Made by a program: the position numbers and the translations under genes. Positions 17,497-24,453 of a DNA stretch of 64,000 nucleotides are shown piece after piece. Under the pieces are notes generated by a model. It worked only from the letters and a program-made list of their open reading frames with translations, did not search any database and was not told where the DNA came from. The stretch is from UBA10324 sp038326325 (lineage in GTDB: Bacteria; Bacteroidota; Bacteroidia; Chitinophagales; UBA10324). Every line of letters begins with the position of its first letter. Within the stretch, counting starts at the first letter, position 1. The stretch lies in assembly GCA_038326325.1 (NCBI GenBank), contig JBBQJW010000008.1, positions 1 through 64,000 on the forward strand. The letters are read 5' to 3'.

Positions 17497-18021
17497 ATGT
17501 CTCAATCAACAATACAACGGGTTAAAGCAAGTGAACTCGATTTAAAAGAAAAAGTGGTAAGCATCAATCGCGTTACTAAAACTACTAAAGGTGGTCGCAC
17601 ATTCAGTTTCTCTGCACTTGTTGTAGTTGGAGATTCAAACGGAATTGTTGGTCATGGTTTGGGTAAAGCGCGTGAAGTGCAGGAAGCCATTACCAAAGGA
17701 ATTGACGACGCAAAAAAGAATCTCGTTAAAGTTCCAATTCTGAAAGGAACTATTCCTCATGAGCAAATTTCAAAATTCGGTGCTTCAAAAGTTTGGGTTA
17801 AACCAGCTTCTCACGGAACAGGTGTTATTGCAGGTGGTGCAATGCGTGCAGTGTTGGAGAGTGCAGGTGTAACAGATGTGTTGGCAAAATCATTGGGTTC
17901 ATCAAACCCGCACAATGTTGTTAAGGCAACTATTAAAGCTTTGACTGATTTGCGTGACCCTGTTTCAGTGGCAATGACTCGTGGCATTACTTTGAAAAAA
18001 GTATTTAACGGAAGTAACTGA
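17497..18021 (+). CDS. rpsE: 30S ribosomal protein S5
   Basis: 174 aa. S5 contributes to decoding fidelity and to the mRNA entry helicase. Conserved segments: VNRVTKTTKGGR-like (here INRVTKTTKGGRTFSFSALVVV over two blocks), GLGKAREVQEAITKG and GVTDVLAKSLGSSNPHNVVK. A 78-nt spacer with a repeated ATTTGATAAT word follows before rpmD. Confidence 0.97.
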   Translation: MSQSTIQRVKASELDLKEKVVSINRVTKTTKGGRTFSFSALVVVGDSNGIVGHGLGKAREVQEAITKGIDDAKKNLVKVPILKGTIPHEQISKFGASKVWVKPASHGTGVIAGGAMRAVLESAGVTDVLAKSLGSSNPHNVVKATIKALTDLRDPVSVAMTRGITLKKVFNGSN

Positions 18022-18099
18022 TTTGATAATTTAATGATTTGGAAATTTGATAATGAAATTTCTTACTAAATAGGAAGAAGATTATAAAGAAAAACAGCA

Positions 18100-18285
18100 A
18101 TGGCAAAGATTAAAATAACACAGTTTAAAAGTGCAATTGATCGCACTGATCGTCAGAAGCGAACTATAAAAGCTTTAGGTATTACACGATTACATGCACC
18201 TGTTACTAAGGAAGGAACTCCTCAGATTTTGGGTATGGTGAAGAAGGTAAGTCACCTCGTAAAGGTGGAAACAGTTAACGCATAG
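18100..18285 (+). CDS. rpmD: 50S ribosomal protein L30
   Basis: 61 aa, standard for the short bacterial L30. Recognised by KITQFKSAID at the start, LGITRLHAPV in the middle and MVKKVSHLVKVE at the end. Located in its normal place between rpsE and rplO. Confidence 0.95.
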   Translation: MAKIKITQFKSAIDRTDRQKRTIKALGITRLHAPVTKEGTPQILGMVKKVSHLVKVETVNA

Positions 18286-18311
18286 TATTTAAAAGATTAA
18301 TTCAGGAAGCA

Positions 18312-18767
18312 ATGAATTTACATACATTAAAACCCGCAGAAGGTTCTACAAAAAATAAGAAGCGTATTGGTCGCGGACAAGGTAGTGGTCATGGTGGAAC
18401 ATCTACACGCGGTATGAATGGCGCTGGTTCCCGTTCAGGTGCAAAAAGCAAGAGAGGTTTCGAAGGAGGTCAAATGCCTTTGCAGCGTCGGGTTCCTAAG
18501 TACGGTTTCACAAATCCATTCCGTATTGAGTTTGCTGAATTCAATTTAGATGCATTGCAACTGTTGGTTACAAAACATAAATTGAAAGAAGTGAATTTTG
18601 AAGTATTCAAAAAAATAGGATTAGTTCAGCGCAATGAACCAATTAAAATTTTAGGTCGTGGTGAATTAACTGCTAAACTAAATATCACAGTAAACGCAGC
18701 AAGTGCTAAAGCAAAAATTGCTATAGAAAATGCTGGTGGCACCTTAACTCTTTTAGAAAAGAAATAA
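18312..18767 (+). CDS. rplO: 50S ribosomal protein L15
   Basis: 151 aa. L15 is a late assembly protein of the large subunit. Clear family signature: LKPAEGSTKNKKRIGRGQGS, GGTSTRGMNGAGSRSG and FEGGQMPLQRRVPKYGF. It is the last gene before a strong terminator at 18786, so secY is probably not reached by all transcripts from the rpsH promoter. Confidence 0.97.
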   Translation: MNLHTLKPAEGSTKNKKRIGRGQGSGHGGTSTRGMNGAGSRSGAKSKRGFEGGQMPLQRRVPKYGFTNPFRIEFAEFNLDALQLLVTKHKLKEVNFEVFKKIGLVQRNEPIKILGRGELTAKLNITVNAASAKAKIAIENAGGTLTLLEKK

Positions 18768-18785
18768 TTTTCAACAATAAATCTG

Positions 18786-18823
18786 ATGCCCCGGTCATAG
18801 TAAAACAGATCGGGGCATTTTTA
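18786..18823 (+). terminator. Intrinsic terminator between rplO and secY
   Basis: Perfect 8-bp stem ATGCCCCG (18786-18793) / CGGGGCAT (18811-18818) with a 17-nt loop, followed by TTTTTA. A separate promoter for secY follows at 18847. Confidence 0.85.
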
Positions 18824-18846
18824 TGTAAAGAAGAATGACAACTTCC

Positions 18847-18876
18847 TTGCAGATACTTAAATTAAAATTACATTTG
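18847..18876 (+). promoter_or_regulatory. Promoter of secY
   Basis: TTG at 18847-18849, 19-nt spacer, TACATTTG at 18869-18876, 26 bp before the secY ATG. It fits the same consensus and spacing as the other promoters in the window. Confidence 0.75.
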
Positions 18877-18902
18877 CTTCCCTTTCAGAAAGCTGAATAA
18901 AC

Positions 18903-20234
18903 ATGAATCATTTCATTCAAACAATTAGAAATATCTGGAGAATAGAAGACCTGCGGTTTCGTATTCTCATGACACTTGGTTTAGTAGCCGTTTATCGTGT
19001 TGGTTCTTATATCGTTTTACCTGGAATTGATGGTGCGCAATTGCATCAGTTGCAGGACCAGGGCGGAAAGGGAATCTTTGGTTTGGTAAATATTTTCGCA
19101 GGAGGAGCATTTACACGCGCTTCCATTTTTGCATTGGGAATTATGCCTTACATCTCTGCATCTATAGTTATGCAATTGTTGGGAATGGCAATTCCTGCTG
19201 TACAAAAATTACAGAAAGATGAAAGCGGTCGTCGTACTGTTAATCAGTACACTCGTTTGTTAACTGTTGTTGTTACAGCATTACAGGCATCTGCTTATGT
19301 TGTTTATATAAAAAGTCTTGGAGCTCAAATTTTAATCAGTCCTGGTTTATTCTGGTTTACTACGCTGGTAACACTTACTGCAGGAACAATTTTCGTAATG
19401 TGGTTGGGAGAAAAAATTACTGATAAAGGAATCGGAAACGGTATTTCTCTTTTAATCATGGTTGGAATTCTTGCTCGTTTACCTTTTGCAATAGCAGCAG
19501 AATTTTCTTCGCGCATGACCGGTGGTAATGGTGGATTGGTTTCTTTCATTGGAGAAATCGCTGCGTTGGTTGGTGTAATTATCCTTGTGATTCTTTTAGT
19601 TCAGGGAACAAGAAAGATTCCTGTTCAGTATGCAAAGCGTATTGTTGGAAATAAACAATACGGTGGAGTTCGTCAGTACATTCCCTTGAAAGTTAATGCT
19701 GCGGGTGTAATGCCTATCATTTTTGCACAGGCGTTGATGTTTATCCCTGCAACTATTTCACAGTTCTTTCCTGATTCAGCGGCAAGCAAAGGAGGTAGTA
19801 TTTTTACTGATCACACAAGTTTCTGGTACAATGTCATTTTCAGTATTCTCATAGTAGTGTTCACTTATTTCTATACTGCTTTGATTGTAAATCCTGTTCA
19901 GATGGCTGATGATATGAAGCGCAATGGCGGATTCATTCCGGGAATAAAACCGGGAAAGAAGACTGCAGATTTCATTGATGGTATAATGAGCAGAATAACA
20001 TTACCAGGTTCATTCTTCCTTGCTTTGGTTGCTATACTTCCAGCCTTTGCAGCCATGTTCGGAATAATCAGTGACTTCGGTAATTTCTACGGAGGAACTT
20101 CATTGCTGATTATGGTTGGAGTTATTTTAGATACACTTCAGCAAATTGAAAGTCACTTGCTCATGCGTCACTACGATGGCTTAATGAAGTCTGGTAGAAT
20201 TAAAGGCCGCACACAAGCTGCAGCCGCTTACTAA
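18903..20234 (+). CDS. secY: Protein translocase subunit SecY
   Basis: 443 aa, ten predicted transmembrane helices, forming the SecYEG channel in the inner membrane. Characteristic segments: GIMPYISASIVMQLLGMAIP (TM2 region), KDESGRRTVNQYTR cytoplasmic loop, LGEKITDKGIGNGISLLIM and the NPVQMADDMKRNGGFIPGI loop. It is 12 nt upstream of map; a TGTTACA word sits in that gap at 20237. Confidence 0.98.
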   Translation: MNHFIQTIRNIWRIEDLRFRILMTLGLVAVYRVGSYIVLPGIDGAQLHQLQDQGGKGIFGLVNIFAGGAFTRASIFALGIMPYISASIVMQLLGMAIPAVQKLQKDESGRRTVNQYTRLLTVVVTALQASAYVVYIKSLGAQILISPGLFWFTTLVTLTAGTIFVMWLGEKITDKGIGNGISLLIMVGILARLPFAIAAEFSSRMTGGNGGLVSFIGEIAALVGVIILVILLVQGTRKIPVQYAKRIVGNKQYGGVRQYIPLKVNAAGVMPIIFAQALMFIPATISQFFPDSAASKGGSIFTDHTSFWYNVIFSILIVVFTYFYTALIVNPVQMADDMKRNGGFIPGIKPGKKTADFIDGIMSRITLPGSFFLALVAILPAFAAMFGIISDFGNFYGGTSLLIMVGVILDTLQQIESHLLMRHYDGLMKSGRIKGRTQAAAAY

Positions 20235-20246
20235 ACTGTTACACTC

Positions 20247-21032
20247 ATGATTTATTATAAAACCGATGAAGAGATTAGTCTGATTCGGGAGAGTTGTATC
20301 CTCGTTTCAAAAACATTAGCCGAAGTTGGCCAACATATTCAACCAGGTGTAACAACACAGTATTTGGATGAAATAGCTGAGACATTTATTCGAGATCATC
20401 ACGCAACACCTGCATTCAAAGGGTATAGAGATTTTCCTGCTTCATTGTGTTTATCAGTTAATGAAGAAGTGGTTCATGGTATTCCATCATCAAACAGAAT
20501 ATTAAAAGAAGGTGATATTATTTCTGTTGATTGCGGAACTGTTTTGAACGGTTTTGTCGGCGACAGTGCTTATACTTTTGCTGTTGGCGAAATTGATGAA
20601 GCAACTAAAAGATTATTGACTGTTACACAAGAATGTTTGGCACTTGGAGTTGAAAAGGCAAAATATGGCAACCGAATCGGCGATATTTCATTTGCCGTAC
20701 AAGACCATGCTGAGAAAAATGGATATGGTGTGGTGCGCGAATTAGTCGGGCACGGTGTAGGAAAAAAATTACATGAAGACCCTGAAGTACCCAACTTCGG
20801 ACGAAGAGGATCAGGACCCAAATTGCTTCCAGGTTTGGTAATAGCTATTGAACCCATGATTAATATGGGAAAGAAAAATGTAACAGAAGCTGATGATAAG
20901 TGGACGGTGTATGCCACCGACAGAAAACCCTCTGCCCACTTCGAGCATACTGTTGTTGTGTTAAAAGACAGAACAGAAATGCTGACTACTTTTAAATTTA
21001 TAGAAGAGAAGTTGAAGGCAGTAACAGTTTAA
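20247..21032 (+). CDS. map: Type I methionine aminopeptidase
   Basis: 261 aa. Removes the initiator Met from nascent proteins. All five metal ligands of the pita-bread fold are visible: Asp in SVDCGTVLNG, Asp in GDSAYTF, His in VGHGVGKKLHEDP, Glu in AIEPMINMG and Glu in FEHTVVVL. There is no N-terminal zinc-finger extension (type Ia). The stop codon overlaps the ATG of the next gene by one base, so the two are probably translationally coupled. Confidence 0.98.
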   Translation: MIYYKTDEEISLIRESCILVSKTLAEVGQHIQPGVTTQYLDEIAETFIRDHHATPAFKGYRDFPASLCLSVNEEVVHGIPSSNRILKEGDIISVDCGTVLNGFVGDSAYTFAVGEIDEATKRLLTVTQECLALGVEKAKYGNRIGDISFAVQDHAEKNGYGVVRELVGHGVGKKLHEDPEVPNFGRRGSGPKLLPGLVIAIEPMINMGKKNVTEADDKWTVYATDRKPSAHFEHTVVVLKDRTEMLTTFKFIEEKLKAVTV

Positions 21033-21295
21033 TGATAGCCGTTATTATATCAGAAGTGGATTACCAACCGATAAACTGCTCATTTTACGATTTACTTGAA
21101 GAAGCAGCGACACTGCAAAAAAGAGTTTTAATTAAATATTTTTCAGACGATAAATTGATGGAAGAAATTGATTCAATAAAAAATCTGTATATCGAATCAA
21201 AGCAGGAATTTATGATTTTGGGTGCAGGGAAAATTATTCGGCTCGATAAAATAATTTCAATTGACGGAGTTGAATTGAAAAATTTTCATCCATAA
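21032..21295 (+). CDS. Rof-like Rho-binding antiterminator
   Basis: 87 aa. The N-terminal YQPINCSFYDLLEEA closely matches the Rof signature (YQPINCDDYDNLELA in Escherichia coli), and the rest follows the same order of strands: VLIKYF, EFMILGAGKIIRLDKI-SIDGVEL. Rof binds Rho and blocks RNA loading, reducing Rho-dependent termination. It overlaps map by one base and is therefore the last gene of the secY-map unit, an unexpected place for a termination regulator. Family call from motif reading, not from a search. Confidence 0.72.
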   Translation: MIAVIISEVDYQPINCSFYDLLEEAATLQKRVLIKYFSDDKLMEEIDSIKNLYIESKQEFMILGAGKIIRLDKIISIDGVELKNFHP

Positions 21296-21326
21296 AAAAA
21301 GCCGCTCTGAAAAAATCAGAACGGCT
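21294..21326 (-). terminator. Terminator for the leftward DUF3078-like gene
   Basis: Stem AGCCG-C-TCTGA / TCAGA-A-CGGCT (21300-21326) with a five-base loop, followed on the minus strand by seven T (21294-21300). It lies between convergent genes and may act for both directions. Confidence 0.75.
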
Positions 21327-21353
21327 GAATCATAAAGTATAGTACTGTTACAC

Positions 21354-22295
21354 TTAAAATTTATAAGCCAACCCAACACCAATCACATCCTTCACTTGCG
21401 TGCGCTTACCTGTTGCGGTTTGGGTTTTCACTCCGTTCACATCGGAATATAATGGAATGAGCACATCATCATCATACACTACATTAACTGAAATGCTTGC
21501 TGAAAGAAATTTATTCACTTTCAAAGTTAAGAGTCCTTCAAAGTTCACATCAATGTTTCCACGCTTGGTGGCATCGGCATTTGCGTAGTTGTCGAACAGA
21601 TTTAATTTGGCAAGAAGATTTACATTCTTGAAAATATCTTTTTGAAACTTCGAATTGAGTGACGCACCAAATTCAGCGCGCGATTTTTTTCCATGAGTAA
21701 TTAATGTTCCGGTTGAATCATAAGTTGCTGGTTTATTTCCATACAAGCCGGCATCAGCAATATCCCGATCATTTACAAAAGTGAACTTACCTGTGGCAGG
21801 AGAGAGGAACACTGAAAAATAATCTGTTGGTTTGTAATCCATTCCGACTGCAACGGTGAGATAGGCAGGCGCGAGAAATTTTGAAATGGCATTTGTATCG
21901 TCGGGATAATTGTAGCCGGGAGCAAACTGCGATTTGAAATTCAACATGCTACTGTAAAAGAATTTTCCGGTTGCCAATCGTCCGTACTTCGAATTCAACT
22001 CTATCTTATCATTACTCTTTCGCATCGGATTATCAGCAAGTTTTACCAATCCATACCCGAGGTCAATTGAGTTTTCCCAGTTTGTTTTTTCTACTTTATA
22101 ATTTTCAAAAAAATTGAGCATCCCATTTATTGCCAATGAGTTTTCACCGCCACCGGCCCAATTATTATATTGAGTTTGGGATAAATTGATTGAAATAAAA
22201 CCTCCCTTCTTCCAACTTGTATCTGTAACAGTTTGTGCTGAAACCAAAAGTGAAAAGTGAAAAGAGAAAAGTGATAGGAGAAAAAGTTTACGCAT
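21354..22295 (-). CDS. Outer-membrane DUF3078-like protein
   Basis: About 313 aa from the ATG at 22295. An extended frame to 22346 exists but runs into the mscL terminator, and MRKLFLLSLFSFHFSLLVSA is a clear signal peptide, so the shorter start is preferred. The motif LSQTQYNNWAGGGENSLAI just after the signal peptide and the regular alternating pattern up to IGVGLAYKF at the end fit the DUF3078 beta-barrel family common in Bacteroidota. Function unknown. It is separated from mscL by a terminator, so it probably has its own promoter. Confidence 0.75.
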   Translation of the reverse strand: MRKLFLLSLFSFHFSLLVSAQTVTDTSWKKGGFISINLSQTQYNNWAGGGENSLAINGMLNFFENYKVEKTNWENSIDLGYGLVKLADNPMRKSNDKIELNSKYGRLATGKFFYSSMLNFKSQFAPGYNYPDDTNAISKFLAPAYLTVAVGMDYKPTDYFSVFLSPATGKFTFVNDRDIADAGLYGNKPATYDSTGTLITHGKKSRAEFGASLNSKFQKDIFKNVNLLAKLNLFDNYANADATKRGNIDVNFEGLLTLKVNKFLSASISVNVVYDDDVLIPLYSDVNGVKTQTATGKRTQVKDVIGVGLAYKF

Positions 22296-22317
22296 GAATT
22301 TGTTTTTAGAGGGGGCA

Positions 22318-22359
22318 AATAAAATCCCTCCTGCTGTATCAAACAATTCAGGAGGGATT
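22318..22359 (-). terminator. Terminator after mscL
   Basis: Perfect 11-bp stem AATCCCTCCTG (22323-22333) / CAGGAGGGATT (22349-22359). Read on the minus strand it is followed by TTTTATTT. It lies 18 bp beyond the mscL stop. Confidence 0.8.
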
Positions 22360-22377
22360 AAAAAAAATTATTTAAAA

Positions 22378-22776
22378 TTATTTTTTCAGCGAATCGCGTA
22401 TTTCCATCAGCAACAACTGATCGGTAGTTGGAGCAGGTGGTGCTGCGGGTGCCAGTGCCTCTTTTTTCTTCGATGCATTTAATGCTTTAATCACCATGAA
22501 TACTGCAAATGCAACAATTACAAAGTCGAGCACCACAGTTAAGAATGTACCGTACATGATTGCAACCTCTGGTTGGTCACCAACAGCAGCTTTCAGCACA
22601 TATCGCATTTTAGAAAAGTCTTGTCCGCTTGTAAGTAAACCTATAACAGGCATTACCATTCCATCAACAAAAGCAGATACAATTTTTCCGAAAGCAGCAC
22701 CCATTACAAATGCTACTGCGGTGTCAACAAGGCTTCCGCGCATCGCGAAATCCTTAAATTCTTTCATCATTCCCAT
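22378..22776 (-). CDS. mscL: Large-conductance mechanosensitive channel MscL
   Basis: About 132 aa from the ATG at 22776; an upstream frame start at 22809 adds an atypical basic peptide. MscL forms a pentameric pore that opens under membrane tension and protects against hypo-osmotic shock. Visible: N-terminal amphipathic helix KEFKDFAMRG, TM1 VDTAVAFVMGAAFGKIVSAF, the loop PVIGLLTSG, and TM2 around VVLDFVIVAFAVFMVIKAL. A Pro/Ala-rich linker and a C-terminal helix (LLMEIRDSLKK) complete it. Confidence 0.95.
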   Translation of the reverse strand: MGMMKEFKDFAMRGSLVDTAVAFVMGAAFGKIVSAFVDGMVMPVIGLLTSGQDFSKMRYVLKAAVGDQPEVAIMYGTFLTVVLDFVIVAFAVFMVIKALNASKKKEALAPAAPPAPTTDQLLLMEIRDSLKK

Positions 22777-22941
22777 AGTGGTTGTTTTTTGTGTGCGAAA
22801 AATAAACACAATTTTTATTTCAGTAAGTATAAAAGATATTCAAGAAACAATTTCTTTGATTTCGATAAATTAATTTCACATCAGATTCTTTCATGAAACA
22901 TTTCTTTCCATCATTCAAACAGTAAAAAATAATTTTTCAAG

Positions 22942-23802
22942 ATGATTAAAAAAATTATTCTCTTTTCGTTTTTCATTTTTAGTTTTTCATTCAGCCAGGC
23001 TCAGCACTATTTTAATATTTCACTTTTGGGTGGAATACCACAAGCTTCGTTTGCACAAAACACAGATGATTTTCATTTAGGTCTCGGCCTTGATTTAATG
23101 TTCAAGGTCAATCCTGATTTCCCGTTTTACCTCGGCATTGGTTATAACTACAATGCGATGGGAAGTAAAAACCAGATTATTGAAAACGATTTGCAGGTAA
23201 TGGCAGGCACAACTTTAATCACAACCATTCCTGTTAAACTCGGTGTAACAACCAACAACGGATTATCAAATTGGATATTTAAAACGCGATTTGTTTTCCC
23301 GACCGATTATGTGCATCCTTATGTGCAGGCATCAGGCGGCCTAAATTATTTATCGACCAATACCACTGTTACAGATGAAACTGAAAAACATTTTTTCACT
23401 GCGGACCATCCCGACGACAATACCATCACTTCGAAAAAAGCAATCAGCGATTTAACTTATGCTTATGGCGGCGGCGCGGGTTTATTGATTGATGCCGGAA
23501 GCGGTTGCATTGAACTTGGAGTTGATTATATGTGGGGCGGACTCGCTACTTATTTTAACAAAGACCAGATAAAGGACTGGACTGTTACATTCAGTGGCGC
23601 TTCGGGCAGTTTCGATCCGAACAACCCGAAAGATGTTGACCTGTCAAATGCTTCTGCAACTCCTTATGAGTCTTATACTGATTTAATTTATGCGCACATC
23701 GGTTACACTTTCAAATTCGGCAAGCAGCCGAAAAAGAAAACTGTTACACATCATCCAGCACCTCCGGTGCATCACAATCCGCCGCCTAAAAAGAAGCACT
23801 GA
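22942..23802 (+). CDS. Outer-membrane beta-barrel-like protein with His/Pro-rich tail
   Basis: 286 aa. Signal peptide 1-20 (IILFSFFIFSFSFSQAQ). The body alternates polar and hydrophobic residues with Gly-aromatic turns (LGIGYNYNAMG, IELGVDYMWGG, YAHIGYTFKFG), as in porin-like outer-membrane proteins. The barrel-type strand is followed by a tail of Lys, His and Pro (HHPAPPVHHNPPPKKKH), which is odd after a barrel end and might bind metal or peptidoglycan. Specific family not recognised. Confidence 0.6.
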   Translation: MIKKIILFSFFIFSFSFSQAQHYFNISLLGGIPQASFAQNTDDFHLGLGLDLMFKVNPDFPFYLGIGYNYNAMGSKNQIIENDLQVMAGTTLITTIPVKLGVTTNNGLSNWIFKTRFVFPTDYVHPYVQASGGLNYLSTNTTVTDETEKHFFTADHPDDNTITSKKAISDLTYAYGGGAGLLIDAGSGCIELGVDYMWGGLATYFNKDQIKDWTVTFSGASGSFDPNNPKDVDLSNASATPYESYTDLIYAHIGYTFKFGKQPKKKTVTHHPAPPVHHNPPPKKKH

Positions 23803-23910
23803 TATTTTATTGGTGGAAAGAATGATGCTGGCCGAACTGTAACAGTTATGGTTTTGTGTTGGCATACTATTTTCTGAATTGTAACAGTCAGTATTTTATG
23901 GAAGAATAAA

Positions 23911-24162
23911 GTTGCGTGAACGCAAAGGAGCGATATTTCATAACAGAATGCCGTTGTGCGAATGCAAAGGGGCGATATTTTAAATAAGAATGCCGTTGTG
24001 CGATCACGAAGGGGCGGTATTTTATATTATGATGCTGTTGCGCGAACACGAAGGGGCCATATTTTATATTCGAATGATGCTTCGCGAATGCGAAGGGGCG
24101 GTATTTTATAGCAGGAGGGTGTTTTGTGAATGCAAAGGGGCGATATTGTATACAATATCGTC
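23911..24162. repeat. Six-unit 42-bp tandem repeat array
   Basis: Units begin at 23911, 23953, 23995, 24037, 24079 and 24121, an exact 42-bp period. Each has the core GAAnGGGGCGATATTTTAT in variable forms. The period is a multiple of three: the minus strand is open across the array (23888-24175) and would give a 14-residue repeat of the type KYRPFAFAQRHSxx. No plausible start or signal supports translation, so I leave it as a DNA repeat. There are no unique spacers, so it is not CRISPR. It fills the middle of a 650-bp gap, with TGTAACA words at 23838, 23880 and 24330. Confidence 0.85.
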
Positions 24163-24168
24163 CCTTTG
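24133..24168. repeat. 36-bp near-perfect palindrome at the end of the tandem array
   Basis: Arms 24133-24150 and 24151-24168 are complementary over 18 bp with one G/T mismatch and no loop. The left arm is the core of the sixth 42-bp unit, so the array ends in a unit facing an inverted copy of itself. Confidence 0.85.
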
Positions 24169-24262
24169 TCAACACATTATCAGTATTTTATGAATAAATG
24201 CTTTGTTTTTTTACTGTAAAGAGTGATTCGATTTAAAGTGATGGCTGAATGATGAATTAACT

Positions 24263-24320
24263 CCCTCTCTGCTTTCTGCTTCCACGATTCTATTTGTGTC
24301 AATGCTGAAAGTAGAGAGGG
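24263..24320. repeat. 14-bp inverted repeat with 30-nt loop
   Basis: CCCTCTCTGCTTTC (24263-24276) pairs with GAAAGTAGAGAGGG (24307-24320) with a single mismatch. No T-run follows, so it is not a standard terminator. It lies 134 bp upstream of the large T9SS gene and could be a leader or mRNA-stability hairpin. Confidence 0.6.
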
Positions 24321-24453
24321 TGAATTTGCTGTAACACTCAATTACGATTTAATGCGGGTGAGTTATCACGCGATTGCTTCATCACGCAAAAGCAATACTT
24401 GTTTTCAGATTTTAAATAAATATTCTGTTTACTTTTATCGGAAATAAAATTAC

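Noticed and set aside
23911..24162. CRISPR array
   Set aside because: The units are tandem copies without unique spacers, the period is 42 bp throughout and no cas gene is near.
23888..24175. 95-aa minus-strand repeat protein
   Set aside because: Open frame and 14-residue periodicity are real, but there is no convincing start and no family; a 42-bp array keeps all frames periodic, so openness is weak evidence. Kept as a repeat.
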